From: an uncultured Actinoplanes sp.
Lineage (GTDB): Bacteria > Actinomycetota > Actinomycetes > Mycobacteriales > Micromonosporaceae
Length of the DNA stretch: 64,000 bases
NCBI RefSeq assembly: GCF_934643405.1
Contig: NZ_CAKUCL010000002.1
Span: forward strand, 1 to 64,000
Direction of reading: 5' to 3'
Part shown: in pieces, positions 53,565 through 64,000 of the stretch
Layout of the letters: each line of letters opens with the position of its first letter
How positions within the stretch are numbered: the first letter of the stretch is position 1
Made by a program: the position numbers and the translations under genes
Notes under the pieces: model-generated
What the model was told of the DNA's origin: nothing
Seen by the model: the letters and a program-made list of their open reading frames with translations, nothing else
Databases searched by the model: none

Positions 53565-54497
53565 GGGCCGCACGCTGATCTGGTAGATGTTCGCCTGGTA
53601 GAGCGGCTTCATGCCGACGGCGTGGTACAGCCGCGCCGCTTCGGTCGGGTTCGCCAGATCGACGCCCAGCCCGGCCTTGACGCATCCCTTGCCCGCGTAG
53701 ACGGCGAAGGCCCGGCGCAGCAGCGCCTCCCCCACACCCCTTCTCCGGTACGGCCGGAGCACCGCGAGCCGTTTGACCCATCCCTCGCCGTCCGGCTTTC
53801 CGCTGTCCGAGGACTGGAGCACGCCGACGATCCGGCCGTCGGCCTCGGCCACGAACCACTCGTCGAAGGACAGCGTCTCCTCGTCGTCGAGCTGCCGGCG
53901 CCACACGTCGTAGCCCGGGCTCGGATGGTCGGAGTCGAGGAACGCCTCCTCGATCACGGCGTGGAACGCTCGCATCTCGGCCTCGTCCTCCGCCCGTACG
54001 GTGCGCAGGGAGACGCCCCCGGGAGCCGGCGGCGTCCCGATCGCGTCCAGGGACATCTGCATCCGGGCATGCTGCTTCACGAAGACGAACCCGGCGTCGG
54101 TGAGCGCGTGGATGTACGGCGTCTCGGTCGGGATCGCTCCGGCGCGCACCTCGTACGGATCGTGGCCCAACGCGGCCGCGCGCTCCCGCATCCGGTCGAT
54201 CAGCAGCGCGAGCAGCGGCCGTTGAGCCGGCAGGCCGCGGCCGGGCCAGACGTAGACCTCGATGAAGTCGCGGTGGCCGCCACCCGGATTGTTCGGGTAT
54301 CCCCAGCCGACGATCGTTCCGGCCGGGTCGAGGGCGACCACGCCGAGCGGGTCGGCCAAGGCCTCGCGCACGTCGTCGACCGTGAAGTCGGGCTCGCCGA
54401 CCGCCGCGACGTCGCTGGCGTGCGTCAGCGCGAGGAGGGCGGGCACGTCGTCCGACGTCGGTCGGCGGAGGGTCCAGCCCTCGGGCAGCGCGGTCAC
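53547..54497 (-). CDS. Double-GNAT acetyltransferase
   Basis: 316 aa with two GNAT domains in tandem. The first (about 1-150) is degenerate, lacking a clear motif A. The second (about 160-310) has 'VLRPYRRRGVGEALLRRAF' and 'NPTEAARLYHAVGMKPL'. Mycothiol synthase (MshD) shares this two-domain plan, but the sequence is not obviously MshD. The acceptor is unknown. GTG 54497 was chosen at the domain boundary; the exact start is uncertain. Confidence 0.8.
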   Translation of the reverse strand: MTALPEGWTLRRPTSDDVPALLALTHASDVAAVGEPDFTVDDVREALADPLGVVALDPAGTIVGWGYPNNPGGGHRDFIEVYVWPGRGLPAQRPLLALLIDRMRERAAALGHDPYEVRAGAIPTETPYIHALTDAGFVFVKQHARMQMSLDAIGTPPAPGGVSLRTVRAEDEAEMRAFHAVIEEAFLDSDHPSPGYDVWRRQLDDEETLSFDEWFVAEADGRIVGVLQSSDSGKPDGEGWVKRLAVLRPYRRRGVGEALLRRAFAVYAGKGCVKAGLGVDLANPTEAARLYHAVGMKPLYQANIYQISVRPSDLRS

Positions 54498-54538
54498 CGG
54501 GGCATCGGACCACGCCGGCGACCGGCGCGTCGAGTGAG

Positions 54539-55276
54539 TTACCGCGCCAGCCGGTGGCTCAGCGACTCGAGCAGCCCGATCAGCTCCACGCGTTCGGCCG
54601 CGTCGAGTGCCGCGTATGCCTGCCCGGCCAGGGAGTCGGTCACCGAGTTCGCCCACAACAGACGCCGTACGATCGGGCCGGCCGGCGGATAGGGCGGCTG
54701 CCAGCCGAAGGCGACCGCCCCGGTCTCGCCCTCCGGCCCCGCGATGATCGCCTCCAACGGGGACAGACCGCTGGCCCGCACCGCCACCACGTGCACGCCG
54801 AGGCGGTGTTCCTGAAGCAGGTGCAGCATCACCGCGGCCTGCGCGCCGGCCGCCTGATCCGGCACCGGCATGGCCCGCCAGGCCGCGAACAGCGGCAGCC
54901 CGGCACAGTCCACCGAGGTCACCACCCGCCGGGTCAGCTCCAGCAACCGGTTCAGCCGGGGGAAGCCGCCGAGCTGCTCGGCGCCCCACGTGCACAGCTC
55001 GTGCAGATGCCAGGTGGCGACCTCCATCGGAGCCGAGCTCTTCGCGGTCGCCTCCCAACCGTCCACAACGGCCTCCGGGGCGATGAAGCCGATCGCGGCG
55101 GCCACGGTCTCGGGGCGGACATCGCCGAGGGCTCCGGCCCGCGCGGACACGTGGTACGCCCATCCGGAGAGGCCCAGCAGGCGCGCGCGGCGCAGTGTCT
55201 GGGGCGACTCGGCGAAGGCACCGACGATCGTTGCGAGTCCCGTCTTGGCGTTGGCGGCAGCCTGTTCGGGGGTCAC
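54539..55276 (-). CDS. SCO6745-like helical protein, function unknown
   Basis: 245 aa, predicted mostly helical. 'GLSGWAYHVSARAGALGDVRPETVAAAIGFIAPEAV' resembles the SCO6745 family, conserved in actinomycetes and of unknown role. GTG 55276 starts at 'TPEQAA', as in relatives; a longer reading frame upstream has atypical composition. Neighbours give no functional hint. Confidence 0.62.
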   Translation of the reverse strand: MTPEQAAANAKTGLATIVGAFAESPQTLRRARLLGLSGWAYHVSARAGALGDVRPETVAAAIGFIAPEAVVDGWEATAKSSAPMEVATWHLHELCTWGAEQLGGFPRLNRLLELTRRVVTSVDCAGLPLFAAWRAMPVPDQAAGAQAAVMLHLLQEHRLGVHVVAVRASGLSPLEAIIAGPEGETGAVAFGWQPPYPPAGPIVRRLLWANSVTDSLAGQAYAALDAAERVELIGLLESLSHRLAR

Positions 55277-55343
55277 CCGCCCGATTCTGCTCTCCCTGAC
55301 CGGATCTGGAAAATATTCTTCCCGACCGGCACGACGTTTCCGA

Positions 55344-56249
55344 TCAATCCGTCTCGTCTGATTCGAGGTCCTCCAAGGCGGCCTGGACGTCACCGACCCG
55401 TCGCCGGGCGGCCGCCGCGTCCCGTTCCGCGGCCCGTCGTGCCTGCTTGCGCCGCGCCACGTCGGCCTGCGCCTCGGTGCGGCGCCGTTCCAGCTCGGCC
55501 AGTTCCGCGTCCAGGTCCTCGACCAGGTGGCCGGCGTCGCGCTCGGCCGCCTCCGCCTTCTCCAGCTGCTCGTCGGCGCGGCGTTCGGCGGCCTGCGCGG
55601 TGCTCAGCTCGCGGCGCAGCTCCCGTTTGCGTTGCTCTTGCTCCCGGCGGCGGCGTTCGGCGGCGGCCTTCTCCCGGGCGTTCTGCTGGGGAAACTCGAG
55701 GACCTCGGCCTCGTCCGGCTCGTCCTCGTCCTCGTCGTCCTCGCCGGTCACCAGCCGCAACCGTGGCCGCGGGACCTCGCCGAACCCCGCATAGGTCGCC
55801 GCCCGGATCAGTCGCCCGGTGCGCACCTGCGCGGCGATCTCCGGCTCGGCCAGCGCCGCGGTCAGCGTCGCCTCCACCTCGTTCAGCGGCAGCTTGACCG
55901 ACGGCTGCTCGGCCTGGGCCAGGCCGCGGGCGGCCGCGACCAGCGCCGACACCACCTGGCGGCGTTGCGCGGTGAGCTCCCGCAACGCGTTGCCCTGCAG
56001 ACCGCGCTGGGCCTCGCGCAGGGCCGCGGACAGGTCGACCAGCTCGTCGATCAGATCCGGCCGGCGCAGCGCGAGCAGATTGACCACCCAGGCGGCGACC
56101 GTCGGCTTCTTCAGGGCGGCCAGACGTTTCGCGGTGGCCTTGTCGCCGGACTTGCGGGCCTCTTCGATCGCCGCGGTGCGGGCCGCCACGAAACCGTCCG
56201 GCGGCGCCTCGTAGAGCCGCTGGATGACTTCGTCGGTCGCGCTGGGCAC
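55344..56249 (-). CDS. Hypothetical coiled-coil protein
   Basis: 301 aa. Residues 1-165 are helical ('DEVIQRLYEAPPDGFVAARTAAIEEARKSGDKATAKRLAALKKPTVAAWVVNLLA', a pattern seen in many actinomycete hypotheticals). An acidic stretch (168-185, DDEDEDEPDEAE) precedes a long Arg/Glu/Ala coiled coil (190-300). No enzymatic motif is visible. GTG 56249 lies three nt from the MBL-fold gene stop upstream, so both are probably co-transcribed. Confidence 0.72.
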   Translation of the reverse strand: MPSATDEVIQRLYEAPPDGFVAARTAAIEEARKSGDKATAKRLAALKKPTVAAWVVNLLALRRPDLIDELVDLSAALREAQRGLQGNALRELTAQRRQVVSALVAAARGLAQAEQPSVKLPLNEVEATLTAALAEPEIAAQVRTGRLIRAATYAGFGEVPRPRLRLVTGEDDEDEDEPDEAEVLEFPQQNAREKAAAERRRREQEQRKRELRRELSTAQAAERRADEQLEKAEAAERDAGHLVEDLDAELAELERRRTEAQADVARRKQARRAAERDAAAARRRVGDVQAALEDLESDETD

Positions 56250-56251
56250 GG

Positions 56252-56887
56252 TCAGTCGATTGTCGTTCCGGGCGCGAGGTGCGCGTACGTCGTACCGGAA
56301 AGGCGCTCGAGGTGCCCGTCGGAGACCTTCGCCCCGGTCTCGGTGAGCAGCGCGTCGTGCAGGGCGAAGGCGCGGCCGGGCCGGACCGCGCGGACGAAGT
56401 CGATCGACTCCATCAGCTTCATCCACGGCGCGTTCAACGGCACGAACAACGTGTCCACCTCGGTGTCCTCGGGAACGGTGAACGAATCGCCGGGATGGAA
56501 GAGATTGGTGGTGCCGTCGCCGACCAGGAACGCGACGTTCACGATCTGCGGGATGTCGGGGTGGATCACCGCGTGCTGCCCGCCGAACGTACGGACCTGG
56601 TAGCCCGCCGCCTCGAACTCCTGGCCGGGCTCGACGGCCGTCGAGATCTCGGCCAGTCCCGCGACGGTGGCCAGGACGTCCGCGTGGGCGAAGAGGCGAA
56701 GTCCTGGGCGGGCGGTCGCGGCCTCGGTCAGGGCGCCGGCGTCCACGTGGTCGACGTGCTCGTGGGTGAGCAGCACCGCGTCCGCCCCGTCCAGAGCGGA
56801 CCGCTCGCTGAACATGCCCGGGTCGACGACCAGCACGCCCGCGCCTTCCACCCGCAGACAGGAATGCGTGAACTTCGTGATGCGCAC
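56252..56887 (-). CDS. MBL-fold metallo-hydrolase
   Basis: 211 aa. The metal-binding motif 'THEHVDH' (HxHxDH), a later His in 'HPGDSF' and 'ALHDALL' place it in the UlaG/YcbL-like metallo-beta-lactamase-fold group. 'RITKFTHSCLRVE' at the N-terminus is typical of the UPF0173-like hydrolases. The substrate is unknown. GTG 56887 follows GGAGG. It leads the coiled-coil gene with a two-nt gap. Confidence 0.88.
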   Translation of the reverse strand: MRITKFTHSCLRVEGAGVLVVDPGMFSERSALDGADAVLLTHEHVDHVDAGALTEAATARPGLRLFAHADVLATVAGLAEISTAVEPGQEFEAAGYQVRTFGGQHAVIHPDIPQIVNVAFLVGDGTTNLFHPGDSFTVPEDTEVDTLFVPLNAPWMKLMESIDFVRAVRPGRAFALHDALLTETGAKVSDGHLERLSGTTYAHLAPGTTID

Positions 56888-56970
56888 GGGATCCCTCCGC
56901 TACCGATTCGTAATGGCTTACCTCGCAGTCTGCCGGAACCGAAACTGACACGCCGTACGTCCCAGCGGCC

Positions 56971-57897
56971 ATGCGAAGAAACCGAATTCTCCTGGTGAGT
57001 TCCGCGCTGGTCGCGGGGCTGATCCTGACTGGTTGCAGTGCGGACAGCAAAGATTCGGCGGCCACCCGGTCGGGTGCCGCCGGAGTCTCGAACGAGGGAG
57101 CCAAGGTCGCGGAGCCGCAGCCCGCCACCGATCAGGCTCAAGGCGGGAGCGAGGCCAAGGACACCCCGGCGCAGGCGCCGGATCTGGGGGTGGATCAGCG
57201 GTCCATCATCTATCGCGGTTCCCTTTCCGTACGGGTCAAGGACGTCAACGCCGCGGCAAGCCGGGCGACCGGGATCGTCGGCACGGCCGGCGGCTTCGTC
57301 AGCGGGGACAACCGCAGCAGCGGCAACGGATCGGACACCGCGACGATGGAGTTGCGGGTCCCGGCCGACAAGTTCGCCGCGGTCGTCGACCAGTTGTCCC
57401 GGCAGCTCGGCACCGAGGAGCAGCGGCAGATCAGCACCGAGGACGTCACCGAGCAGACGGTCGACCTGGACGCCCGGATCGCGGTGCAGCAGGCCCGGGT
57501 GGACAGCGGCCGCCGGCTGCTGGCCCAGGCGAAATCGCTCAACGACCTGGTGATGCTGGAGAAAGAGGTGGCGACCCGCGAGTCGGATCTGGCGTCGTTG
57601 CAGGCCAAGAAGCGGCGCCTGGCCGATCTGACGGCACTGTCGACGATCTCCGTGTCGCTGCTCGGCCCGCAGGCGCCCGCACCGAAGCAGGAGGACTCGT
57701 CGGGCTTCCTGTCCGGGCTGGCCGGCGGCTGGAAGGCGCTGGTCGCCTCGCTGGGCGTGCTGCTGACCGTGATCGGCGCGCTGCTGCCCTGGATCCTCGC
57801 GATCGGCCTGCCCGCGCTGGCCGTGTGGTGGCTGTTCCGCCGGTTCCGGCGTGCCCCGGTCGCCTCCGCTCCCGCGGAGACGACCGAGCAGCCGTAG
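56971..57897 (+). CDS. DUF4349 lipoprotein
   Basis: 308 aa. Signal peptide with lipobox LTGC (Cys22), a Ser/Ala-rich linker, then a DUF4349 domain (about 72-230) with 'IIYRGSLSVRVKDVNAAASRATGIVGTAGGFVSGD' and an antiparallel coiled coil, and a C-terminal transmembrane helix (about 260-288) with a basic tail. It is thus anchored at both ends in the outer face of the membrane. The function is unknown. It is convergent with the amidohydrolase gene after four nt. Confidence 0.85.
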   Translation: MRRNRILLVSSALVAGLILTGCSADSKDSAATRSGAAGVSNEGAKVAEPQPATDQAQGGSEAKDTPAQAPDLGVDQRSIIYRGSLSVRVKDVNAAASRATGIVGTAGGFVSGDNRSSGNGSDTATMELRVPADKFAAVVDQLSRQLGTEEQRQISTEDVTEQTVDLDARIAVQQARVDSGRRLLAQAKSLNDLVMLEKEVATRESDLASLQAKKRRLADLTALSTISVSLLGPQAPAPKQEDSSGFLSGLAGGWKALVASLGVLLTVIGALLPWILAIGLPALAVWWLFRRFRRAPVASAPAETTEQP

Positions 57898-57901
57898 GCC
57901 G

Positions 57902-59158
57902 TCAGAAAGCGCCGGTCGCCAGGGCGGCCAGCGCGGTGTGCACCATGACGCGCACGCCGTAGCCGATGCAGCTCTCGTCCACGTCGAAGTCGCCCTGGTG
58001 CAGGTCGTGCCGCGCGTCCGAGCCGGGGGTCGCGGTGCCGAGCCGGATCATCGCGCCGGGCACGTGGTCGAGGTAGAACGAGAAGTCCTCGCCGCCCATG
58101 CTGATCTCGGCCTCGACCACCCGGTCGGGGCCGAGCGCGGCGCCGGCCGCACCCGCGATGACCGCGGTCGCCATCCGGTCGTTGGTCACCGGCGGCACCC
58201 CGCGGTGGTAGTTGATCTGAACCTCGGCCCCGGTCGGCGCGACCACGTCCTCGATGAGCTTGGTGATCAGCTCGGGCGCCTGACGCCACGCCTCGCGGTT
58301 GAGGACACGGATCGTGCCGCGCAGCTCGCCCTCGCCCGGGATGGCGTTGAACGCCTGGCCCGCGTGCACCGCGCCCCAGACCATGGAGACGCCGGCCCGC
58401 GGGTCGATCCGGCGGTCGAGCAGCGCCGGCACGTCGACGATGACCCGGCCCAGCGCGTGCACCAGGTCGGCGGTCAGGTGCGGGCGTGCGGTGTGGCCGC
58501 CCGGACCGGTCAGCTTGACCTCGATCGTGTCCGCGGCCGCCGTGAACGGGCCGGACCGCACGCCGACCAGGCCGGCCGGCAGCTGCGGGTAGCAGTGCAG
58601 CGCGAAGATCGCCGCGACGTCCTTGAGCGCGCCGGCCGCGATCACCTCGGGAGCGCCGGACGGCACCGTCTCCTCGGCGGGCTGGAAGATCAGCCGGACC
58701 CGGCCGGGCAGCTCGCCGCGCTCGTCCAGCTGGGCCAGGGCCAGCGCGAGGCCGAGCAGGATGGTGGTGTGCACGTCGTGGCCGCAGGCGTGCGCCACGT
58801 TCTCCACCGTCGAGCGGTACGGCACGTCCTTGAGGTCCTGCAGCGGCAGCGCGTCCAGGTCGGCTCGGAACGCGATCACCCGGTCGCCGGTGCCGATGTC
58901 GCAGACCACGCCGTTGCCCTTGGGCAGCATCCGCGGCGACAGACCGGCCACCGCGAGCTCGCGGGCGATCAGCGAGGCGGTCTCGAACTCGTGGTGCGAG
59001 GGGTTCGGATGTGCGTGAATGTGCCGCCGAATCGCTACCAGCTCCGCGCCGCGGGAGGCGAGCCAGCGGTCCAGCTGGCCGGGCAGGGGTTCGGCGCCGG
59101 GCAACGGCCCGGGCCACTCCGTCTGGGCCCCTTCGGGCTCCGTCAGAGCAGTAGTCAC
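57902..59158 (-). CDS. M20-family amidohydrolase (aminoacylase/hippurate-hydrolase type)
   Basis: 418 aa from GTG 59158. Metal-site motifs 'AFRADLDALPL', 'VAHACGHDVHTTILLG', 'IFQPAEETVPSGA' and 'MGGEDFSFYL' give the dinuclear M20D active site (His, Asp, Glu ligands intact). It cleaves N-acylated amino acids or related amides. A possible ATG at 59362 with a strong AGGAGG would add 68 residues, but that stretch has relaxed codon use and looks non-coding. Confidence 0.88.
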   Translation of the reverse strand: MTTALTEPEGAQTEWPGPLPGAEPLPGQLDRWLASRGAELVAIRRHIHAHPNPSHHEFETASLIARELAVAGLSPRMLPKGNGVVCDIGTGDRVIAFRADLDALPLQDLKDVPYRSTVENVAHACGHDVHTTILLGLALALAQLDERGELPGRVRLIFQPAEETVPSGAPEVIAAGALKDVAAIFALHCYPQLPAGLVGVRSGPFTAAADTIEVKLTGPGGHTARPHLTADLVHALGRVIVDVPALLDRRIDPRAGVSMVWGAVHAGQAFNAIPGEGELRGTIRVLNREAWRQAPELITKLIEDVVAPTGAEVQINYHRGVPPVTNDRMATAVIAGAAGAALGPDRVVEAEISMGGEDFSFYLDHVPGAMIRLGTATPGSDARHDLHQGDFDVDESCIGYGVRVMVHTALAALATGAF

Positions 59159-59471
59159 GTCGGCTTCCAGTTCTGTTGGTGCCGGTGCAGCACCATCGAT
59201 GTTTTGTCGGGTTTCCGCAACGCGCGACAGCTTAGACCGTTTTTGGTGACGCTGTGCAACGCCATTCCCGTACCCATCGGATCGCGCAGGGTGACGAATG
59301 CCCTGATGAGAGGGTGCCGCCGAGGAGAGAGGGTTGCTCGGGGTGTCGTCCCGGCGAAGCATGGCGCCTCTCACCTCCTACAACGGGTAACGAATCGCAG
59401 AGGTGACGCCCGTTCAGGATCGTCCGATCAACCGCGATTCGAGCACACCACGAGTGCGTTTCGAAACTGTG
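59159..59471 (-). other. 313-nt gap upstream of the amidohydrolase
   Basis: GC content is lower than in flanking genes. It contains a possible -10 TAAGCT (complement of 59227-59232) and a good ribosome site upstream of an ATG at 59362, which could start a short leader peptide in frame with the amidohydrolase. No RNA family or repeat was recognised. Confidence 0.45.
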
Positions 59472-61037
<1,566 letters not shown>

Positions 61038-61230
61038 ACTCGCGATCCTAAAGGTTGGTTAAGGCGGGGAGCGTGAGGGATTTTGCACTCAGCGTCCGAA
61101 AACGCCCACGGATAGCGATAAGACCAACACGTACCGTCGAGTTAACGTAAACACCCGCGTCGTGACTTTCAAATCAGCCGGGCGAACCGGCAAGATAGCG
61201 GGGTTGGTCGAAGGCCCCTATACCCCCTCG

Positions 61231-63150
61231 GTGGCATCCTCAGTGACTCAGATTCCGACGTGGAGCGGTGGTAACACGGCTCCCACCAGCGGACGCGCAG
61301 CTCCGGGCACGCTCATCGGCGGGCGGTACACGCTTCGTGCCGCGGTCGGCCACGGTGGCATGGGCACGGTCTGGCGCGCGGCCGACACGCTGCTGCGCCG
61401 CGACGTCGCGATCAAGGAGGTCGTGCTCCCGCCGGGTCTGGCGCCGAGCGACCGCGACGCGATGTACGAGCGGACCATGCGCGAGGCCCGTGCCGCCGCC
61501 GCCCTCCAGCATCCCGCCGTCGTGCAGGTCTACGACGTCGTCCACGAGAACGGACGGCCGTGGATCGTGATGGAGCTGCTGGACGCCCGCAGCCTCGCCG
61601 ACATGGTGATCGAGGACGGGCCGATCTCGCCCCGCGTGGTCGCCAAGATCGGTATCGCACTGCTCGGCGCGCTCGAGGTGGCCCACGCGCACGGTGTGCT
61701 GCACCGCGACGTGAAGCCGGCGAACGTGCTGATCTGCCAGGACGGCCGGTGCGTGCTCACCGACTTCGGCGTCGCGCGGATGCCGACCGACGTGCAGCTG
61801 ACCACGCCCGGCATGGTGCTCGGCTCGCCGCACTTCATCTCGCCCGAGCGGGCCATGGGCAGCGAGTTCGGTCCGCCGAGCGACCTGTTCTCGCTGGGCG
61901 TCACGCTCTTCACCGCGGTCGAGGGGCGTCCCCCGTTCGACAAGGGCGACCCGATCGAGACCATGCACGCCGTGGTCGAGGACCCGCCCACCCCCGCGGT
62001 GCGCGCCGGCTCGCTCACGCCGGTGCTGATGGGCCTGCTGGAGAAGGACCCGTCCCGCCGGATGGACGTGCAGACCGCGCGCACCATCCTGCGCCAGCAG
62101 CTGGCCGGCCCGCTGGCCAGCACCAGCCCGCCGCACATGATGACCGACCCGTACTCGGTGGTCCCGTCCCAGCGCCCGCCCGCGGCCCCGGCCGAGACGC
62201 AGCCGATCCCGCCGCAGCCGTCCGGTCAGATCGGTGGCCGGGCGATGCTCGCGGCCGGCGACTCGCTCACCGACCACCTGGCCAAGCTGCAGCAGGAGAA
62301 CACCACCGGCGGCCGGCGGCGGCGGGCCGCCGAGGACGCGGCGGTCGCACCGACCGGCATGATGCCCGCGGCGCAGCTACCCTCCAGCGACCCGACCAGC
62401 GTGATCCCGCCGCGGGACGCGTGGAACGGCGCGCGGGCGGCCCGCGATCCGATGCCCGGCACCGTGGTGATGAGCCCCGGCGCCAAGCGCAAGGCCATGA
62501 TCGACAAGGCGGTGACCGGCACCCGGGACACCGCGACGCGGATGGTCGGCACGGTGAAGGGCTGGCCGCGCAAGCAGCAGCTGATCGCCGGCGGCGGCGC
62601 GCTCGGCGTGATCCTCGTGCTGGTCCTGGTCTTCTCGCTGACCGGCGGCGGGGGCGACCCCGGCACCCCGCCGGACGCGCTGCCCGCCGGTGGGACGCAG
62701 ACCCAGACCGACGTGGCGACCCAGGCCTACAAGGGCGACAGCGCCATCTCGGTGCAGGTGCCGAAGGACTGGACCCGTACGGCGTCGGGCAGCTACGTGG
62801 ACTACACCGACCCGAAGGACAAGCTCCAGAAGGTCCGGGTGCTGGTGGAGAAGGGCACGATCGACCCGCACCGGTTCGCCGAGTCGACCGCGCCCGCCAC
62901 GCTGAAGAAGTCGAAGAACTGCCCGAAGCCGTTCAAGCACCTCGGCACCACCGACGTGCAGATCTCCGGAAACCCGGGCGCGCAGTTCGAGTACACGTGC
63001 GGCTCCGGCGACACCATGCGCCACGGCATCTGGCGGATGACCACGGTGAACGGGAAGATGTACAGCTTCTACCTGACCACCTCCGACTCGCAGTTCGCGG
63101 AGAGCAAGAAGTACTTCGACGCCATGTCCTCCTCTTTCAAGCTGCAATAA
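61231..63150 (+). CDS. Receptor-type Ser/Thr protein kinase
   Basis: 639 aa. Kinase domain (about 33-295): Gly-rich loop 40-45, Lys62, HRD with Asp160, DFG 178-180. A Pro-rich linker, a transmembrane helix (about 451-471) and an extracytoplasmic domain (about 480-639) with two Cys that may form a disulfide follow; no PASTA repeats. The kinase part closely resembles the long kinase at 38-41.6 kb (both have 'REVAIKE/RRDVAIKE...LPPGL'). GTG 61231 is six nt after TATACC (61219-61224); GTG 61162 is an alternative. Confidence 0.92.
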   Translation: MASSVTQIPTWSGGNTAPTSGRAAPGTLIGGRYTLRAAVGHGGMGTVWRAADTLLRRDVAIKEVVLPPGLAPSDRDAMYERTMREARAAAALQHPAVVQVYDVVHENGRPWIVMELLDARSLADMVIEDGPISPRVVAKIGIALLGALEVAHAHGVLHRDVKPANVLICQDGRCVLTDFGVARMPTDVQLTTPGMVLGSPHFISPERAMGSEFGPPSDLFSLGVTLFTAVEGRPPFDKGDPIETMHAVVEDPPTPAVRAGSLTPVLMGLLEKDPSRRMDVQTARTILRQQLAGPLASTSPPHMMTDPYSVVPSQRPPAAPAETQPIPPQPSGQIGGRAMLAAGDSLTDHLAKLQQENTTGGRRRRAAEDAAVAPTGMMPAAQLPSSDPTSVIPPRDAWNGARAARDPMPGTVVMSPGAKRKAMIDKAVTGTRDTATRMVGTVKGWPRKQQLIAGGGALGVILVLVLVFSLTGGGGDPGTPPDALPAGGTQTQTDVATQAYKGDSAISVQVPKDWTRTASGSYVDYTDPKDKLQKVRVLVEKGTIDPHRFAESTAPATLKKSKNCPKPFKHLGTTDVQISGNPGAQFEYTCGSGDTMRHGIWRMTTVNGKMYSFYLTTSDSQFAESKKYFDAMSSSFKLQ

Positions 63151-63171
63151 GGCCTGTGCTATCAATCCCAG

Positions 63172-64000
63172 GTGAGCACCGACGACGAAGTCATCCTGCG
63201 GACCGCTGCCGAGACGTGGCTGACCGACGACCCTGACCCGGCGACCCGGGCCGAGCTGCGCGCCCTGATCGACGGCCTGCCGGGCACCGCCGCCGAGCTG
63301 CGCGACCGGTTCGCCGGCCCGCTGACCTTCGGCACCGCGGGGCTGCGCGGACAGCTGCGGTCCGGGCCGAACGGGATGAACCTCGCGGTGGTCACCCGGG
63401 CCGCGGCGGGTCTGGTGTCCTGGCTGGCCGCGCAGGGTGGCACCGGGCCGCTGGTGATCGGGTACGACGCGCGGCACGGCTCCAAGGCGTTCGCCGAGCA
63501 GACGGCGCGGGTCGTCGCCGGGGCCGGGCGCGAGGCGCTGGTCATGCCGGGCACGCTGCCCACGCCGGTGCTGGCCTATGCCGTACGGGCGCTGGACGCC
63601 GTGGCCGGCGTGATGGTGACCGCCAGCCACAACCCGCCGCAGGACAACGGCTACAAGGTGTACCTGGGCCGTGAGCTGGGCGGACCGGCCGGGGACGGCG
63701 CGCAGATCGTGCCGCCCGCGGACGCCGGGATCGAGGCGGCGATCCGGGCGGTCGGGCCGCTCGCCGAGGTGCCGCTGGGCGAGCCGGGCACGCTGCTCGA
63801 CGACAAGATCTTCCAGGGGTACGTGCAGAGCGCAGCGGCCGTGCTCGGCGAGGGCGGTCCGCGCGATCTGACCGTGGCGTACACGCCCCTGCACGGTGTC
63901 GGCGGCTCGACATTGAAGGCGGCTTTCGTGACCGCCGGGTTCCCGGAGCCCGCGGTGGTGGCCGACCAGGCCCTGCCCGACCCGGCGTTCCCGACGGTGG
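63172..64000 (+). CDS. Phosphohexomutase (phosphomannomutase/phosphoglucomutase), truncated by the window end
   Basis: The first 276 codons; the gene runs past 64000. 'RFAGPLTFGTAGLRGQLRSGPNGMN' and the active-site loop 'GVMVTASHNPPQDNGYKVYL' (phosphoserine in TASHNP) identify the alpha-D-phosphohexomutase superfamily, ManB/PgmB type. It interconverts hexose-1- and -6-phosphates for cell-wall sugar or glycogen metabolism. GTG 63172 is six nt after TATCAA (63160-63165), supporting a leaderless start just downstream of the kinase gene. Confidence 0.92.
   Translation, partial: MSTDDEVILRTAAETWLTDDPDPATRAELRALIDGLPGTAAELRDRFAGPLTFGTAGLRGQLRSGPNGMNLAVVTRAAAGLVSWLAAQGGTGPLVIGYDARHGSKAFAEQTARVVAGAGREALVMPGTLPTPVLAYAVRALDAVAGVMVTASHNPPQDNGYKVYLGRELGGPAGDGAQIVPPADAGIEAAIRAVGPLAEVPLGEPGTLLDDKIFQGYVQSAAAVLGEGGPRDLTVAYTPLHGVGGSTLKAAFVTAGFPEPAVVADQALPDPAFPTV

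Noticed and set aside
59159..59374. N-terminal extension of the M20 amidohydrolase
   Set aside because: Although a strong ribosome site precedes an ATG at 59362, third-position GC there is near 60 percent, far below that of real genes in this window, and the residues are not protein-like.
62377..63894. 505-codon minus-strand frame opposite the second kinase and phosphohexomutase
   Set aside because: Both plus-strand genes have intact catalytic motifs across the region; the antisense product is compositionally typical of high-GC shadows.

Overview
This is 64 kb of very GC-rich chromosome (third codon positions mostly G or C, many GTG starts) from an actinomycete. The gene set (class II fructose-bisphosphatase, GTP-dependent PEP carboxykinase, acyl-CoA carboxylase epsilon subunit, DUF4245 lipid-anchored partner of glpX, two-domain PIN-PhoH protein, mycosin-like protease, AdaA-AlkA fusion) points to a sporulating or filamentous high-GC lineage. 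Micromonosporaceae (Actinoplanes-like) is my best guess, by inference only. No rRNA, tRNA, CRISPR array, integrase or transposase was recognised by eye.

Layout. 0-5.6 kb: small regulator/enzyme pairs (ArsR-SRPBCC, TetR, PadR-HAAS, acetyltransferases), ychF and an alpha/beta hydrolase under a double-palindrome promoter. 5.7-7.9 kb: alkylation-damage repair (adaA-alkA fusion, ogt) separated by three DnaA boxes. 7.9-12 kb: MarR-controlled quinone oxidoreductase and an archaeal-type valyl-tRNA synthetase. 12-28 kb: a conserved housekeeping block (rmuC, ispH, xseA-xseB, DUF4245, glpX, phoH2, otsB, short-chain cis-prenyltransferase) resembling the Rv1086-Rv1112 neighbourhood of Mycobacterium, with a secreted protease and a Crp/leader-controlled transglycosylase added, and a geranylgeranyl-reductase homologue fused into the prenyltransferase operon. 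28-33 kb: pckG, an ECF-type sigma factor with a zinc-ligand tail, two tandem GtrA proteins, a PH-domain protein, birA. 34.9-49.8 kb: an acyl-CoA carboxylase locus (accD, accE, maf, accA) opened up by inserted modules: a pair of M50B-like membrane proteases, a very long receptor Ser/Thr kinase, an orphan type VII-secretion-like cassette with a subtilisin-like mycosin, and a PadR-controlled ABC exporter. 49.8-64 kb: acetyltransferases, a DedA protein, an LpdA-type flavoprotein, an M20 amidohydrolase, a stand-alone mutase large subunit, a second receptor kinase and the start of a phosphohexomutase.

How it works together. Biotin ligase (birA), carboxyltransferase (accD), epsilon subunit (accE) and biotinylated alpha subunit (accA) can together make an acyl-CoA carboxylase producing malonyl- or methylmalonyl-CoA; the mutase at 59.5 kb could interconvert methylmalonyl- and succinyl-CoA if its B12-binding partner lies beyond the operon. 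glpX and pckG give a gluconeogenic theme. 

Two architectural habits stand out: about 25 genes carry a TANNNT -10 box only 5-8 nt before the start codon (leaderless mRNAs), and seven convergent gene pairs end in a shared 4-nt stop (CTAG, TTAG or CTAA). The most unusual regions are the orphan type VII-like cassette at 42.0-44.9 kb, which has a sharp internal drop in GC and three rare TTA codons; the DnaA-box cluster at 7.3 kb; and the structured leader plus Crp-like palindrome before the transglycosylase at 23.4-23.6 kb.
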